Assembly (NCBI RefSeq): GCF_964340395.1
Contig: NC_135571.1
Span: 590,001-617,500 of the forward strand
Length of the DNA: 27,500 nt
Source of the DNA: Glandiceps talaboti
Lineage: Eukaryota; Hemichordata; Enteropneusta; Spengelidae
Direction of reading: 5' to 3'
Shown here: in pieces, positions 1 through 15,600 of the stretch
Layout: each line of letters starts with the position of its first letter
Numbering within the stretch: position 1 is the stretch's first letter
Program-made: the position numbers and the translations under genes
The notes under the pieces: generated by a model
The model's database searches: none
What the model was told of the DNA's origin: nothing
The model's input: only the letters and a program-made list of their open reading frames with translations

Positions 1-2620
1 ATCATTCTGCACTGCGACTGATCTTTCTCAAATAATTAAGGACTCAACAAGAATCACTGATACCAGTAATTCGATAATTGATCTCATGTTTGTGTCTGAT
101 GAGGAAAAGATATATCAGTCTGGCGTATTGCCAGTGGGTATTAGTGACAACTTGATTACTTTCTGTACTAGGAAAGTTGGTCGTAGACAAATAGGACGGC
201 ATAGAACTGTAAAGATTCGATTAATGAAACACTTTGACATTAACTCATTCCAGAACGCCCTCAGATTTACCGACTGGTTTAATGTCATCAACTGTGACAA
301 AGTTGATAAAGCTTGGGAAATATTTAGGACAACTTTCATATCAGTAGTAGACAAGTTTGCTCCAGTAAAGGAGGTTAGAATCAAACAAAGGTCGGAGCAG
401 TGGATAGATTCAGACATTTTAGAGGATATCAAACTAAGAGATAAGAAACTTTCTCTATTCAGAAAACTGGGTGGGGAATCATTGTACAAAGAATTTAAAC
501 GTCTGAGAAACAAGATTTGGGAAAAGGTGACCAGGGCTAAAGCAGACTACTATAAGTCCAAGATAAAGGAGTGTATTAATTCTCCTAAAGAACTGTGGAA
601 AACTTTACAAAGTTTGGGAACACCTTCTAGATAAACAGGTTCGTCTAGTTCAAACATTGGCTTGGCCTTTGGCGATGACATCAGCTTCGATAGTTCAAAA
701 GTGGCTCCAAAATTTAATGATTTCTTTACAACCATAGCTTCTTCATTAGTGAACAAGTTACCTCTAAGTAAAGGCCGCTTTGGTAGTAAACATGTGCACG
801 ATTTCTACTCAAAACAAAATGTATCTCAGAACTCTTTTGGGTTATCTGCTGTTGACGAGTCGGTAATTATCGATATTATTGGTCAAATCGGCAAGGACAA
901 AGCCACTGGCATAGATGGCCTTCCTGCTAGGTTTATCCTCGATGGAGCCCAACAAATTAGTGCTCCTCTTACTCATATTATAAACCTCTCCATTAACCAT
1001 GGAGAAGTACCATCAGAACTAAAACGTGCTAGAGTGGTACCATTGTACAAAAAGGGAGATAGGACCTTCGAAGGCAATTATAGACCAGTGTCAATTTTGA
1101 GAGTGATATCCAAAATATTAGAAAGAGTAATTTACAATCAATTTGAACAGTATCTTCAACAGAATGACCTTTTATATAGATTTCAATCTGGTTTTCGGCC
1201 TGGGTATTCTACAGACACCTGTCTAATCCACCCCACTGACTGTATCAGGTCAAACATGGACAAAGGGGAATTGACCGGTATGGTTTTGATAGATCTACAA
1301 AAAGCTTTTGATACAGTTAACCATGCGATACTGTTGGAAAAGCTCGGTGCCTGTGGCGTGAGTAAACAGTCAGTGCAATGGTTCAATTCATATCTGTCTG
1401 GTAGAACTCAGGCCGTAAACATGAATGGAATCCTATCTAACCACAACCCAATAAATTGTGGTGCTCCACAGGTCTCTATATTAGGGCCCTTGCTTTTTTC
1501 GTTATATGTAAATGATATGCAATCAGCAGTGACATGTAAATTACTCTTATATGCATATGATTCCGCTCTTTTGGTGTCTGGCACAGATGTTGAACAGATC
1601 CAAGCGAAGCTCAGCACGGAGTTAGAACATTTAAATGAGTGCAGTGGTTGATTGATAATAAATTATCTTTGCATCTCGGTAAAACGGAATCCATTTTGTT
1701 TGGGTCTAATCGAAAACTAAAACAATGTTCGGAGATGCAAGTTTCGTGTGGCGGTGTTGATGTCGCGGCCAGACAATGTGTTCAATACCTTGGAGCTGAC
1801 TTGGACCAATCATTGTCAGGTGAAACTATGGCAGCCAAGGTTGTTAAAAAATCACACTCTCGTCTGAAGTTTTTATATCGCAATAAGAAATTCTTAGATA
1901 CTAATATCAGAAAACTACTCGCTAATTGTCTAGTTCAATGCCATTTTGATTATGCCAGCTCACATTGGTATAGTGTTTTGACTGTGAAAAGCAAACACAA
2001 ACTTCAAATTTCTCAAAATAAGGTTATTCGATTTGTCCTGGATATGCCACCGCGGACTCATTTGAACCAACTCATTTCAAAGAATAGGGATGGCTCCCCG
2101 TCGGCCACAGGGTTTCATATATTAAGCTCAACCATGTACATAGAGTTACAACAGGATTGGCACCGAAGTATCTATCCGACCCATTGGTTTTTAATAGTCA
2201 TGTATATAGAACTAGATCCTGCCCCTATTCTATTTTTATTCCAGGCGGGGCTTGGTTTTATAAGAATAGTTTTGTTTATACAGCCAGTGTGCAATGGAAC
2301 AAAGTACCAACTAATGTACAGAGCATAACTTCTAGTACTCTTTTTAAGAAAAGGTTGAAAGGATTCTTTTATGATTTAATGGATCGATGTGTAAATGATG
2401 ACTTCCTTTTTTATTGATTGTTGTTTTGTCTCTTGTGAGTTTAATCTGTATTTTGGTAAAGTTGAGTTTGTCTGTTCTATGTGGGACCACAGTGGAAATA
2501 AGTTTTTAACTTTTCTGTGTTATCACAGCACAATTTTGTTTTGTTTGTTGTAACTGTTTTCTGTATAACTGTATACTGAATGTTTATTTTATTGTGCTGA
2601 AATAAATCAAATCAAATCAA
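1..2620 (+). mobile_element. Jockey/CR1-type non-LTR retrotransposon (LINE), 5' truncated by the window edge, decayed
   Basis: The element enters at the left edge within the last part of an apurinic-type endonuclease domain, continues through a linker and a reverse transcriptase domain, and ends in a 3' untranslated region (2418-2600) with AATAAA at 2601-2606 merging into an (AAATC)n tail at 2601-2620. A short-repeat tail instead of poly(A) is common in CR1, L2 and related LINEs. The coding part has one in-frame stop and at least two frame changes, plus substitutions at catalytic positions, so this copy cannot be autonomous. The upstream portion lies outside the window, so target-site duplication cannot be checked. 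The Jockey/CR1 clade is my judgement from the motifs; the exact family needs a repeat-library search. Confidence 0.93.
2..2417 (+). pseudogene. LINE endonuclease/reverse transcriptase ORF, disrupted
   Basis: Frame 2 is open from base 2. It shows the end of an endonuclease (SxxIDLMFVSDE, then GISDN around 140-151), where the usual SDH catalytic histidine is Asn (codon 149-151). A TAA stop at 632-634 interrupts the same frame, which resumes to 1651 with RT blocks: KDKATGIDGLP near 890-925, NYRPVSIL near 1075, QSGFRPGYST near 1186, and motif A DLQKAFDTV near 1291-1320. The PQGS block reads PQVS (Val codon 1472-1474), and the YADD active site reads YAYD (1550-1561), losing one catalytic Asp. Frame changes near 1646 and near 2085-2160 move the C-terminal part (DNKLSLHLGKTE, then WNKVPTNVQSITSS) into other frames, ending at 2417. 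In the family this enzyme copies element RNA into nicked chromosomal DNA; here it is dead. Confidence 0.92.
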
Positions 2621-2850
2621 GTAAGATATGTTGTGTTGTTCAGCCATATCAGACTTCTAAGCCACTGTAAGGCACACCGTGTTGTTCAGCCCTGTCAGAC
2701 TTCTAAACCACTATAAAATACGTCGTGTTGTTCAGCCCTATCAGACTTCTAAACCACTGTAAGATACGTTGTGGTGTTCAGTCCTATCAGACTTCTAAAC
2801 CACTGTAAGATATGTTGTGTTGTTCAGCCCTATCAGACTTCTAAGCCAGT
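2621..2850. repeat. 46-bp minisatellite, five tandem copies
   Basis: Five head-to-tail units of exactly 46 bp start at 2621, 2667, 2713, 2759 and 2805. Each contains GTTGTTCAGCC (or a close variant) followed by TATCAGACTTCTAA and CCACT. Copies differ at a few sites each (for example the second has GGCACACCG in place of GATATGTTG). The first unit begins at the base right after the LINE tail. No coding potential is seen. Confidence 0.93.
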
Positions 2851-4756
2851 GCTGCCTGATAGCGTGGCATGAATGTCATATTATAGACCATTGTAAACTG
2901 TACATATTAGGATTGGAGAGGATCTTAGTGAACACTTTCATTTACATCTCCTATATTTTCACCTAGAATAATCAAAATTGCACAAATTGAATCGAATCGA
3001 AAAAATAAATAGCATATTCTAAAAGTAGACTATGTGGACTTTTAAGGATTGGAATCCAAATCAATATGTTTCCATAAAACACTTTCATTCTCGAGAAAGC
3101 ATCTCAATTCGCTTCTGTAATTCGATGACATCATAGCATAGTGAATGAAATACGCAAAATGGCTTTTATTTTATTTTCTTACACTTACAAAATGATATCA
3201 AATGCACATATACTCTAACAAAACAAAATACTAGTGAAAATTATCTTGTTAAATTTGATAACATTCATCTACACCGTCTTCCTAAAAAAGTTTAATGTTT
3301 AAATGTTTAAGGAAACCCTAGTAATCAAAAGCAACAAACAGGATAGTCAACCCAAATCATTCTAACGGTTCATTGAAGTATTGGCAAAATATTAAAAAGT
3401 ATTGTTGGGTTCAAACCATTTCTCAGTGATACTTAATTATTTACTACTCCTTGGGAAGCAGTATCTGTACCACTGCAAATTGCAAAAACCACTTCCAAAT
3501 GTTAGACTCTTCAAGTTGGTAGTGACGCAGGCTAGAATCATCGATAAACAAATTGCACAAACTAGTAATGGCATTGAAATGTAGCTGAGAAAATGGTCGC
3601 CTTTAAAAGACGCTTTTTTTTCTAATTATTCTGTGGATGATTTAATTTAATATTGAGTTACATGTCACACGTTTCCTACTTTTCCTACTCCTTTGTCTTT
3701 TTGTTGAGCATGACTCTTGCTTCTTGCTTGATCTGTCACCTTTGTGTCATTTTTTTCTTTTGTAAATAAATAAATTAAAATTGTTAAAATCAAAAAGTAA
3801 GAAAAATAACAAAGATTAGATAGAAACGCGTGAAACAAGTAAGAACAACCGTTTTAAGGGATTTAACGAATTGACGTACAGGGTAGAATTATTAAATTTA
3901 ATCAATCTTACTGCCATCTACCAAGTAAATTTTCGACTACGAAGAAGATTGTCATGCGAGGAATAGAAATCGAACGGGCCGGAAAAGGACAGTTTGTAAA
4001 CATTCAAATATTTACTTAATACAGCGCATTCAGATGAACATATTAAGACTATTTACATATATACCCGCGTTTTGACAACCCCGATTGAGTTTACATAATT
4101 TATTATCCATTTCCTCAATTTATCCACATCAAGAATGGATACACATGTGAATATATTTGGGTAATAAGGTGGTCGGTATATATGCCATATGTCGTAAAGT
4201 GGACTAATGGCACACAAAGGGTATACCTAAACCAATTTCCATTTTCATTTTTTTCATTTTGTCACAGTGCATTTGCAAAAAACCAATACAAATAACGGTA
4301 TAATATTTGAACAGTTGCTACCTTAACGATAAATAATAAAAAGGGATTTATTAACGCTTCGTAGACCGTCTTTTCACTGTATTTATATAGGACCAGCACA
4401 ATTATTGGATAGATTACATAGAGTACCGCGCGTACAGTCAACACTAACAAAAACATTTGACACTTTATATCGGTTGCGGTCTGTTCCCTGTACTGGTAAT
4501 AGTTTGGACTTCAAATATGTCTTTATGGTGCGTAATCAAGACTAAAATCATCTCGTCAATACCGTCAAATGATTTATCAATACAGTCAAATGATTTGTTA
4601 ATACCGTTAATTGATGTATAACAACACTTCCTTTTCCTGATGTGGATGGTCGTCTTTGGGTTGTTGGCAGTAGATGTCGTACCGTATGCACCCACATGTG
4701 TACAAGACAGTTACTTTAAAAATGATGACTTCATATTGAATTGTTGTATTGTTATA
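2851..4756. other. Intergenic stretch without a recognisable gene
   Basis: AT-rich sequence on both strands with only short chance ORFs (for example 3402-3584, 4262-4456 and 4640 onward), none with a recognisable motif or plausible splice context. A weakly A/T-rich patch lies at 3755-3800. I see no RNA gene. Confidence 0.6.
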
Positions 4757-4774
4757 CAGTCTGTCTGTCTGTCC

Positions 4775-4844
<70 letters not shown>

Positions 4845-5055
4845 GTATCTGTTTGTCCCTGTCTCTCTCTGTGTGTCTCAGTCTCTCTGTCTCTGTCTGT
4901 CTCTCTGTATGTATGTATGTATGTATGTATGTATGTATGTATGTATGTATGTATGTATGTATGTATGTATGTATGTATGTATGTATGTCTGTCTGTCTGT
5001 CTGTCTGTCTCTGTCTGTCTGTCTGTCTGTCTGTCTCTGTCTTTGTCTCTGTCTG

Positions 5056-5093
<38 letters not shown>

Positions 5094-5104
5094 CCGCTCT
5101 CTCT
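4757..5104. repeat. Composite microsatellite (CTGT)n-(CT)n-(ATGT)n-(CTGT)n-(CT)n
   Basis: About 350 bp of simple repeat: (CTGT)n at about 4757-4845, mixed CT/GT to 4906, (ATGT)n at about 4907-4987, (CTGT)n to about 5040, then mainly (CT)n to about 5100. It is open in all three + frames and in - frames only because tetranucleotide repeats lack stops. These reading frames are not genes. Confidence 0.97.
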
Positions 5105-5439
5105 GGAATTGTGCTCAATTTTAATTTTGAACATATGTGATCTTTTGTAGATATGTATTGTGGTTAATCTAAACAATATTGTAGATTGTTTGATATTTAC
5201 TGAGGATACCATATTTTAAATTCTATGGGAGTATTGAAACGTACTTAAACACACATTGACAAACAGATTATTACTTGGTTCGAGTCAAAACAATCATAAT
5301 ACGGGGTATCCGTATTAGTAATTGAATTGTATAGTTAAGGACTTTGGACTTATCAAACTAGTGATAGCCCAACACAGAACAAGGAGAAAGTTACAATCTG
5401 GCGAATTATCTGGGCTCGAACCCCCTGATAACGTTTGCC

Positions 5440-5509
5440 GATATATACTTGATAGATTGGATCTTTCACATTGCAAGCGTTATATACTCGACTGTCAAGT
5501 GAACATTAG
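5440..5509 (+). promoter_or_regulatory. Candidate core promoter and non-coding first exon of lectin gene A
   Basis: An ATATATA box at 5441-5447 is followed by ATTGGAT at 5456-5462. A strong donor, ATTAG|GTGAGT, has its GT at 5510-5511. The coding exon downstream is preceded by an acceptor-like TTTTTATTCTCAG ending at 5940. This implies a short untranslated exon of roughly 30-40 nt and a 431-bp intron (5510-5940) before the ATG. The same ATATATA plus ATTGGAT plus donor layout recurs at 22187-22257 and 23654-23746. A second TATATA-like site lies at 5481. No transcript evidence is available. Confidence 0.5.
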
Positions 5510-5954
5510 GTGAGTATTCTAATTTAACGTTTTACAAAGTTATTGACCAGTGCAACTTCTACTGTTTTAATTGGGTTTTTTTTGCTTGTGTTCTAACTCA
5601 TCTCAAACGAACCACTACCTTGAAGTTATATACTTTCAAGTATTAGAATTGTAAAGCATTTTATTTTGGATATACGGACCCTGTTCATCACTTTTGCATC
5701 ACAACGGATTTCGCTCCTATCTTCACTGGATACCTGGCCATAACATAATTTCATACAAAAAAACTACTTCTAATTATCTCCTACAAGGCACGGGATAAAA
5801 CTGCACCGAGTTACATTTGTGGACTTACTCTATTTTACAACTTTGTATGATCATCTTTAGCATAAATTCGCGATCGTATGGTGAGCGTGCTTTCTCTAGA
5901 GAAAACGACACGTAAACATAATATATATTTTTATTCTCAGATTGCTGCATCAAG

Positions 5955-10305
<4,351 letters not shown>

Positions 10306-10450
10306 ATCAAAGACGATATCGACAACTAAACACAATATATGTGTTTCCATGACAACCCTATAGGAAACATCGTCATTTATTTATTTCCTTTCTTGACTCT
10401 AGCGAAGATGTTAAATAGAATATTAGTTTTCCAATAGCGTTTTCCCAGAG

Positions 10451-10456
10451 AATAAA
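10451..10456 (+). terminator. Poly(A) signal AATAAA for lectin gene A
   Basis: A canonical AATAAA lies 146 bp after the predicted stop at 10303-10305 on the same strand, before the convergent gene B. It is the first AATAAA found downstream. Confidence 0.55.
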
Positions 10457-10985
10457 ATGCATAATTAAAGCAATTTCTGACTGGTGTTTTATATAAACTA
10501 ACTTGTTTCATTCAACAATATAGCCCGATATACTACATTGCTAGTGATAGTGGAAGAGGAGCCCAACTACTTTGAAATAAGGCTGTACCCTACCCACCTC
10601 ACTTCAATAATTCATTGAATAGCGACCATTTCTATTGGAATGTTCATGAAAGCTTTGGGAGTTTGTCTTTGACATTTTCAGAATACTGACTGCAATTCAA
10701 AATGTTCAGGAATATCTCTTGTATCCAATATGTCAACAGCTGATGAGTTACGACTACAATGTTTTCATTTGTGACCTTAAGTTCTTCACTCTAAATAAAT
10801 ACATATAGACACATTAAGACACAACCTTCTGTGTTCAGTATCTAGACTCTAAGCACTTTAGTTTTTAACAGTGGATCATATAATATGACAACACATCATT
10901 CGGATTAACTTGTTGAATTGGGTTATGATGGTGTTGAGGTAACAGGTGGCCTTAACCAAGCAAAACTAATGACCACATGAATGAC

Positions 10986-11013
10986 CACATACATACATAC
11001 ATACATACATACA

Positions 11014-11041
<28 letters not shown>
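10986..11041. repeat. (ACAT)n microsatellite
   Basis: About 14 uninterrupted ACAT units in the gap between the 3' ends of convergent lectin genes A and B. The rest of 10457-10985 shows no gene. Confidence 0.97.
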
Positions 11042-11044
<3 letters not shown>

Positions 11045-11081
11045 GTTATCGAACAAAATAGAATATATTGCATTTTGCTAT

Positions 11082-11087
11082 TTTATT
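11082..11087 (-). terminator. Poly(A) signal for lectin gene B
   Basis: The plus strand reads TTTATT, so the minus strand reads AATAAA, about 135 bp beyond the predicted stop codon of gene B at 11222-11224. Confidence 0.55.
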
Positions 11088-11221
11088 TGATGATTACTGT
11101 TAAATTGACAGGAGATTCGCTAAAACACGTAGATGATAACATTAATTCAAATGTTCTACATAGATGTGGGAAATATACTAGAATTAGAACAATCTTGATC
11201 TGATGATTGATATCAATATTA

Positions 11222-11498
11222 TCAGCAGGAAGCTGGTACAGCACGATGATTCCAATATACGTCATAGTTACAGTAAGGAACTGAAATGAAAATAATACCA
11301 GAATTATAAAGACTTCCATCCGGGCATTTAAGTTATATATATTGGAACAATATTCCAGGCATTGGTGTGTCAATTTTAAAATCTTCCTGTGTAAATGACA
11401 TACTGCTTATTTTGTGTTGCAGCTGTTTAAAGTCATTCAAGTTTTCCGATAAGAGGTAAAAATCAGACTTAACTTTCTTCTTCTCAAGCGCAAAACTC

Positions 11499-11558
<60 letters not shown>

Positions 11559-13258
11559 GGTTTTATAAATATCAACTATATGTTCTGAAACTTACTTTTG
11601 TATTCACAGATGTATCCCTTTTCTCTGTAAGAGCAGTATTCGTCATCCCATTTACCCCACTTACCCTCACCTCTAGAACGATACCTGTTTGGTTTAGAGA
11701 AATAACAATGAAACAGATAAGACATTTTGATGTTTGTATTATTAAGAAAACAATCGAATTTTCACACCAGATTTGAATAGGTATATGTTAAAGATAATAG
11801 AATGTTGTATTTCATCAACGTAACAAATTTCAAGACACTTTGATTGAGATACAAATGTTCCTCTTTAAGACATCCATAGAAAATGTGCAAAGATTCCAAA
11901 GACACTGAAAAATATGGCGGCAAGCACATGCGTAAGTACAAACATCCTCGAACCAAACAGTCAACCTTTTTGTCGGTTTATTCACATTACATTTTACAAT
12001 AGAGCTTACCATAACTGAGCACAATCTTGTCCTTTGTCGTCTCTTTTCGTGTTGTCGTTCGGTTCCCCAGCAGCCCAGTTTGTGAATTCAGTACATACAC
12101 CATTATCGTAATACCATACGTGCTCGTCCTCTACTGCTATGTCATTCATTCCAATCCAGAATCCATACTGTTCAATACACCACTTGTCAAACAAACAGTT
12201 GTCATCTATGTAGTCGAAAAGAACTTGACTTGTCTGGGAATTATCTACAATTGCGAGACTACCTCCCAGGTTTTCACAAATAGCTTTGGCTTCAGCTTGG
12301 AATTCGTCAGTAGGTTGTTCACAGAAAAACTCGTATATCCTGCAGTCACAATCACCAGCGACATCAAACTCCATTGTACATATGCCTGTTAAAGATAATA
12401 CATATTAATCAAAGGCACCATATCTATAGGGAAATCGATATGCATACATTACCCCAGTTTCAATTTGTATATATACTTCATTAGCTAAGGTTGGTCATGA
12501 ACAACTGGATATAAATTCAAACGGTTATTATCATAATATAAGCTTACAATCAGATATACAAGATTGACTAATCTAGCTGTTAGACCCTCGGGCATTTCTG
12601 CTAACTTTAAAACGATGAAGCAAAGCCAGGTCGCCGAACGCTAAATGCACTGGAGCGGTGTACCAGAGGTAATATCACCCTCGACCTTTGTTATCCAACC
12701 TTTCGAGCGCCAACTATAGTAAGACCTCCGATTTGTTGTGTGTATAGTGTGTGTTGTCATGAACTGCTGTAAATTCTATATTAGATGTACAACTATAGTT
12801 ATTTTTGATTACATGATAGGTCAAATATACTAAAAAGTTGTTGATACATACCATTGTTGTCCTTGAATTGATGTAAGGGAAAAATAAGATTTTGACTTTT
12901 AGTGATTAAACTAATTCATTTGTTGATGGAATAAATTAATCAATGGCGAATTATATTAGCATAAACAAACACAAACCACCACCACCACCACCACCACCAC
13001 CACCACCACAACCACCACCATCACTAACTCGTGAATCTGGACAATTGACAAAAACTCTTTTAATATGACAAGCTTGTGGCTGAACACAATTTCATTTTGT
13101 TAGAAAAAGACAAATATCACTCTGAAACTGAATTCCTAAAATAATAAAACTGAAAAATTAATACTTACAGGATAGTTACTTGTTCCCTCTGGACAAGTAT
13201 TAATACTAGTAACGACACCCAAACCACAAACAGCAATGAAGATAACTTTGATATCCAT
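11222..13258 (-). CDS. Secreted C-type lectin B, five coding exons, 207 aa
   Basis: Coding exons complement(join(11222-11280, 11596-11684, 12010-12385, 12852-12861, 13169-13258)), 624 nt, intron phases 0,1,2,1. The signal-peptide exon (30 codons, MDIKVIFIAVCGLG start) ends at CCT|GTAAGT. Exon 2 is a 10-nt microexon (GACAACAATG) between CAATTCAAG and GTATGT. Exon 3 has C46-x-C48-x6-C55, C70, C97, C103, FWIGM (109-113), C131, EPN at 141-143 and GQDC155. Exon 4 has WDD at 171-173, C176 and C185, and ends in phase 1 at GTAAGT. The terminal exon encodes a 19-residue tail rich in aromatics with two cysteines. The frame is open upstream of the ATG, but acceptor-like TCTCTATCTCAAG ends 18 bases before it, as in genes A and C, so translation probably starts here after an untranslated first exon I could not locate. 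The product is probably an extracellular sugar-binding lectin; its ligand is unknown. Confidence 0.88.
11496..11554. repeat. (CT)n microsatellite in gene B intron
   Basis: Nearly pure CT dinucleotides with one GC interruption, in the last intron of lectin gene B, 42 bp from exon 4. On the coding (minus) strand it reads (GA)n just after the exon 4 donor. Confidence 0.96.
12975..13020. repeat. (CCA)n microsatellite in gene B intron
   Basis: About 15 ACC/CCA units with one interruption, between the signal-peptide exon and the microexon of lectin gene B. Confidence 0.95.
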
Positions 13259-13369
13259 AGTAGACGTCCTTGTAAACTTGAGATAGAGAAAATAATCACG
13301 TTGTAAAACCAAAATTATAACGGCAATCAATAGCTATGGCGATTTTTTGCAAGAAAATATTGTTAATAG

Positions 13370-13402
<33 letters not shown>

Positions 13403-13566
13403 TACACACACACACACACACACGCACGCACACACATACATACATACATACATACATACATACATACATACATACACACACACACATGCATGCATGCATA
13501 CATACATACATACATACATACATACATACATACATACATACATACATACATACATACATACATACA
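13370..13566. repeat. (CA)n-(CATA)n composite microsatellite upstream of gene B
   Basis: (CA)n at about 13370-13434, (CATA)n to 13474, a CA/TGCA patch to 13497, and (CATA)n to about 13565. It lies about 110 bp 5' of the lectin B start codon, probably in its untranslated-region intron. Open frames of HTHTYIHT or VCMYVCMY type here are artefacts. Confidence 0.97.
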
Positions 13567-15057
13567 GATCTTCGAAATGTTGCAAAGATAATCGACATGT
13601 AAATCGCAATCATGTTTGTCTTTGTTAATATCACTGCGTATAGAAGTGTCACGTGTACAAATAAAACTGAATGATCTCAGACAAAATGTCTGAAAACGAA
13701 GAAGTTATATATGTTGAATTCCTTAAGATTTGATTGGCTACGTCCCTACCTCGGGAAGCTTTAACTGGAACAAAGAGGACAGGATTTCCCATCAGTGTAA
13801 AAAAGCTAGGGCAGCAAAAAGTGGCGAATTTATAGACTTAGCATGTATATTCCAAATAATATAATCAATAATTGAACAACAACAATGCAATACTGGAGAA
13901 CAACGATTTTGTCATCCGGCCACATGGAATGTGTAAGCTCGAAAGTATCTAAAGCGGTGGATGAGAACATTTGACCCTATAGTGAACTATCATCGGATAG
14001 ACAATTAGTGCAAGACTGTAATAAGAAATCTTTGTGGTATGGCGTGTATAACTTTGGTCGATATAAACTGGCCAATAATGCCCAGTTTCTCTTTAGTAAT
14101 GTCGATATAGATTTCTTTGTCACCACTTTTTTATTCTTCCACAGTAAGATCTAACAGTAGAAAATGTTTTAGACGACATAGTAGGATACTTGTTTCTACT
14201 ACAATATAAAAGAATGCCTTTCTGTGTCGGAGCAATCGATGGGGTTGAGCAAAAAAGACAACGTCAAAGAAATACGTAAATAATTCCACCAGGGAAAAGA
14301 AGGGCGTAATTTCTATCAGCAAGGTAATTATAGATTAGCCATTGCAGTGGTCCAGTGACGACTACAAGCAATGTTAAATTTAGTTCAAATACAAAGACGA
14401 GTGACTGTTGCAAACAATTTTCTGAATCTAAATTTTGGAACAAATTGAATGAGGAAATGTGAGCACACAGACCAAGTTGTACACGTTCGCACAAATACGA
14501 CAGGAATCTTGTAAAGGTACAAACGCAAATAACTTACAGTATTGGCTTCTTCGTTCTGCGATGAATCACTTTCTGCCTTCACCCAGTCTTCTCTGGTTGT
14601 GGATAATTCTGGTAACAATTCAGCCCTATTATATGCATCTATGTTTCACAGGGGTGCCTTACATGCAATTATTCGACGGTGATATTTTCGCTATCAGAGG
14701 TCAGTTTTCCTCCACTACTGAAATAGGAGTAAACCCCCATTATTCAAAAACACATCAATACATTATATTTCAAATTTGAAATAAATGTTCAAATTGCATC
14801 ATAACATCTCTCATTTATTCCGATCTGGTGGAAAGCAGTACTCAAAACCCTTACAATTTGACACGAAGAAATATAATTTGTCTTACTTTTAGAGCCTTAG
14901 AAATAATTATCGCAGCTGTTACATATCTACCAGTTCTCATCCACACTACATCGGTCCTAATCTATCCTACTCAGAGAAATCAGTGTTTTCAAAAAACCTT
15001 ACTAATCACTCTTACATTTCGAGAACACTTGTTTAATACCTGTTTACACATTATATA
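13567..15057. other. Upstream region of lectin gene B and intergenic DNA; no gene seen
   Basis: It should hold the gene B promoter on the minus strand, but I could not fix it. A TATA-like TTTATATCG with ATTGGCC upstream reads on the minus strand around 14060-14090, and a possible weak donor (CCCGAG|GTAGGG) near 13750. ORFs at 14459-14779 and 14828-15103 have no recognisable motif, no repeat support and no splice context. Confidence 0.4.
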
Positions 15058-15175
15058 TCATATATGTCTCATACAGTGTTCATATACACGTAATGAGCTG
15101 TAAACGAGAACATACGTCATATATGTCTCATACACTGTTCATATACACGTAATGAGCTGTAAACGAGAACATACA
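15058..15175. repeat. 59-bp tandem duplication
   Basis: Two adjacent near-identical copies (15058-15116 and 15117-15175), each with CATATATGTCTCATACA, TTCATATACACGTAATGAGC and AAACGAGAACATAC. They differ at one internal base (CAGTG versus CACTG) and in edge bases, which suggests a recent slip or unequal exchange. Confidence 0.93.
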
Positions 15176-15444
15176 TATTTAATGACTTCTAATTGAACAA
15201 AATAACAAAAAGATATATGTATGATTAATCTCTAAACATCAATTTGAAAATAATATAACACACTGGAAAACACAACATGTCCGTACTTTGCACAGGGATG
15301 TATCGACCGGTACTAACCTCAAATTAAGTCTTATGACAGTCCCTTAGTTTTCAGCATTAGCTTTGGTTAAGAGCTAGTAACGATGTGGGGGAAAAAGTAG
15401 CTTAAAATTTACATCATAAAAGTATTATTCACATTTGCTATACT

Positions 15445-15484
15445 GCGAGAGAGCGAGAGAGAGTGAGTGAGAGAGAGAGAGAGG

Positions 15485-15544
<60 letters not shown>

Positions 15545-15600
15545 GAGGCAGACACAGGCAGACAGACAGAGAGGCAGACAGCAAGAGATAGCGACGGAGC
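15445..15600. repeat. (GA)n-(CAGA)n microsatellite
   Basis: (GA)n with variants at about 15445-15490, (CAGA)n at about 15490-15545, then a degenerate CAGA/GGCA tail. (CAGA)n is the complement of the (TCTG)n seen near 4760, 25547 and 26423. The frame at 15467-15670 is a repeat artefact. Confidence 0.95.

Noticed and set aside
115-513. 132-codon antisense frame
   Set aside because: It is a shadow of the LINE coding frame on the opposite strand.
4640-5212. Long open frames rich in SVCL, MYVC, DRQT or SLSLS on both strands
   Set aside because: They run through tetranucleotide and CT repeats that lack stop codons in several frames; there is no domain and no splice context.
5405-5430. Minus-strand B-box-like GGTTCGAGCCC suggesting a tRNA or SINE
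   Set aside because: No matching A box or cloverleaf was found at the right distance.
13259-13330. Upstream in-frame start for lectin B at 13328-13330
   Set aside because: It would place about 24 extra residues before a good signal peptide, and an acceptor-like site lies between, as in genes A and C.
13296-13652. Frames rich in HTHTYIHT and VCMYVCMY
   Set aside because: They are translations of the (CA)n-(CATA)n microsatellite.
14459-15103. Frames at 14459-14779 and 14828-15103 as possible genes
   Set aside because: No recognisable motif, no signal peptide with splice context, and composition like the surrounding AT-rich DNA.
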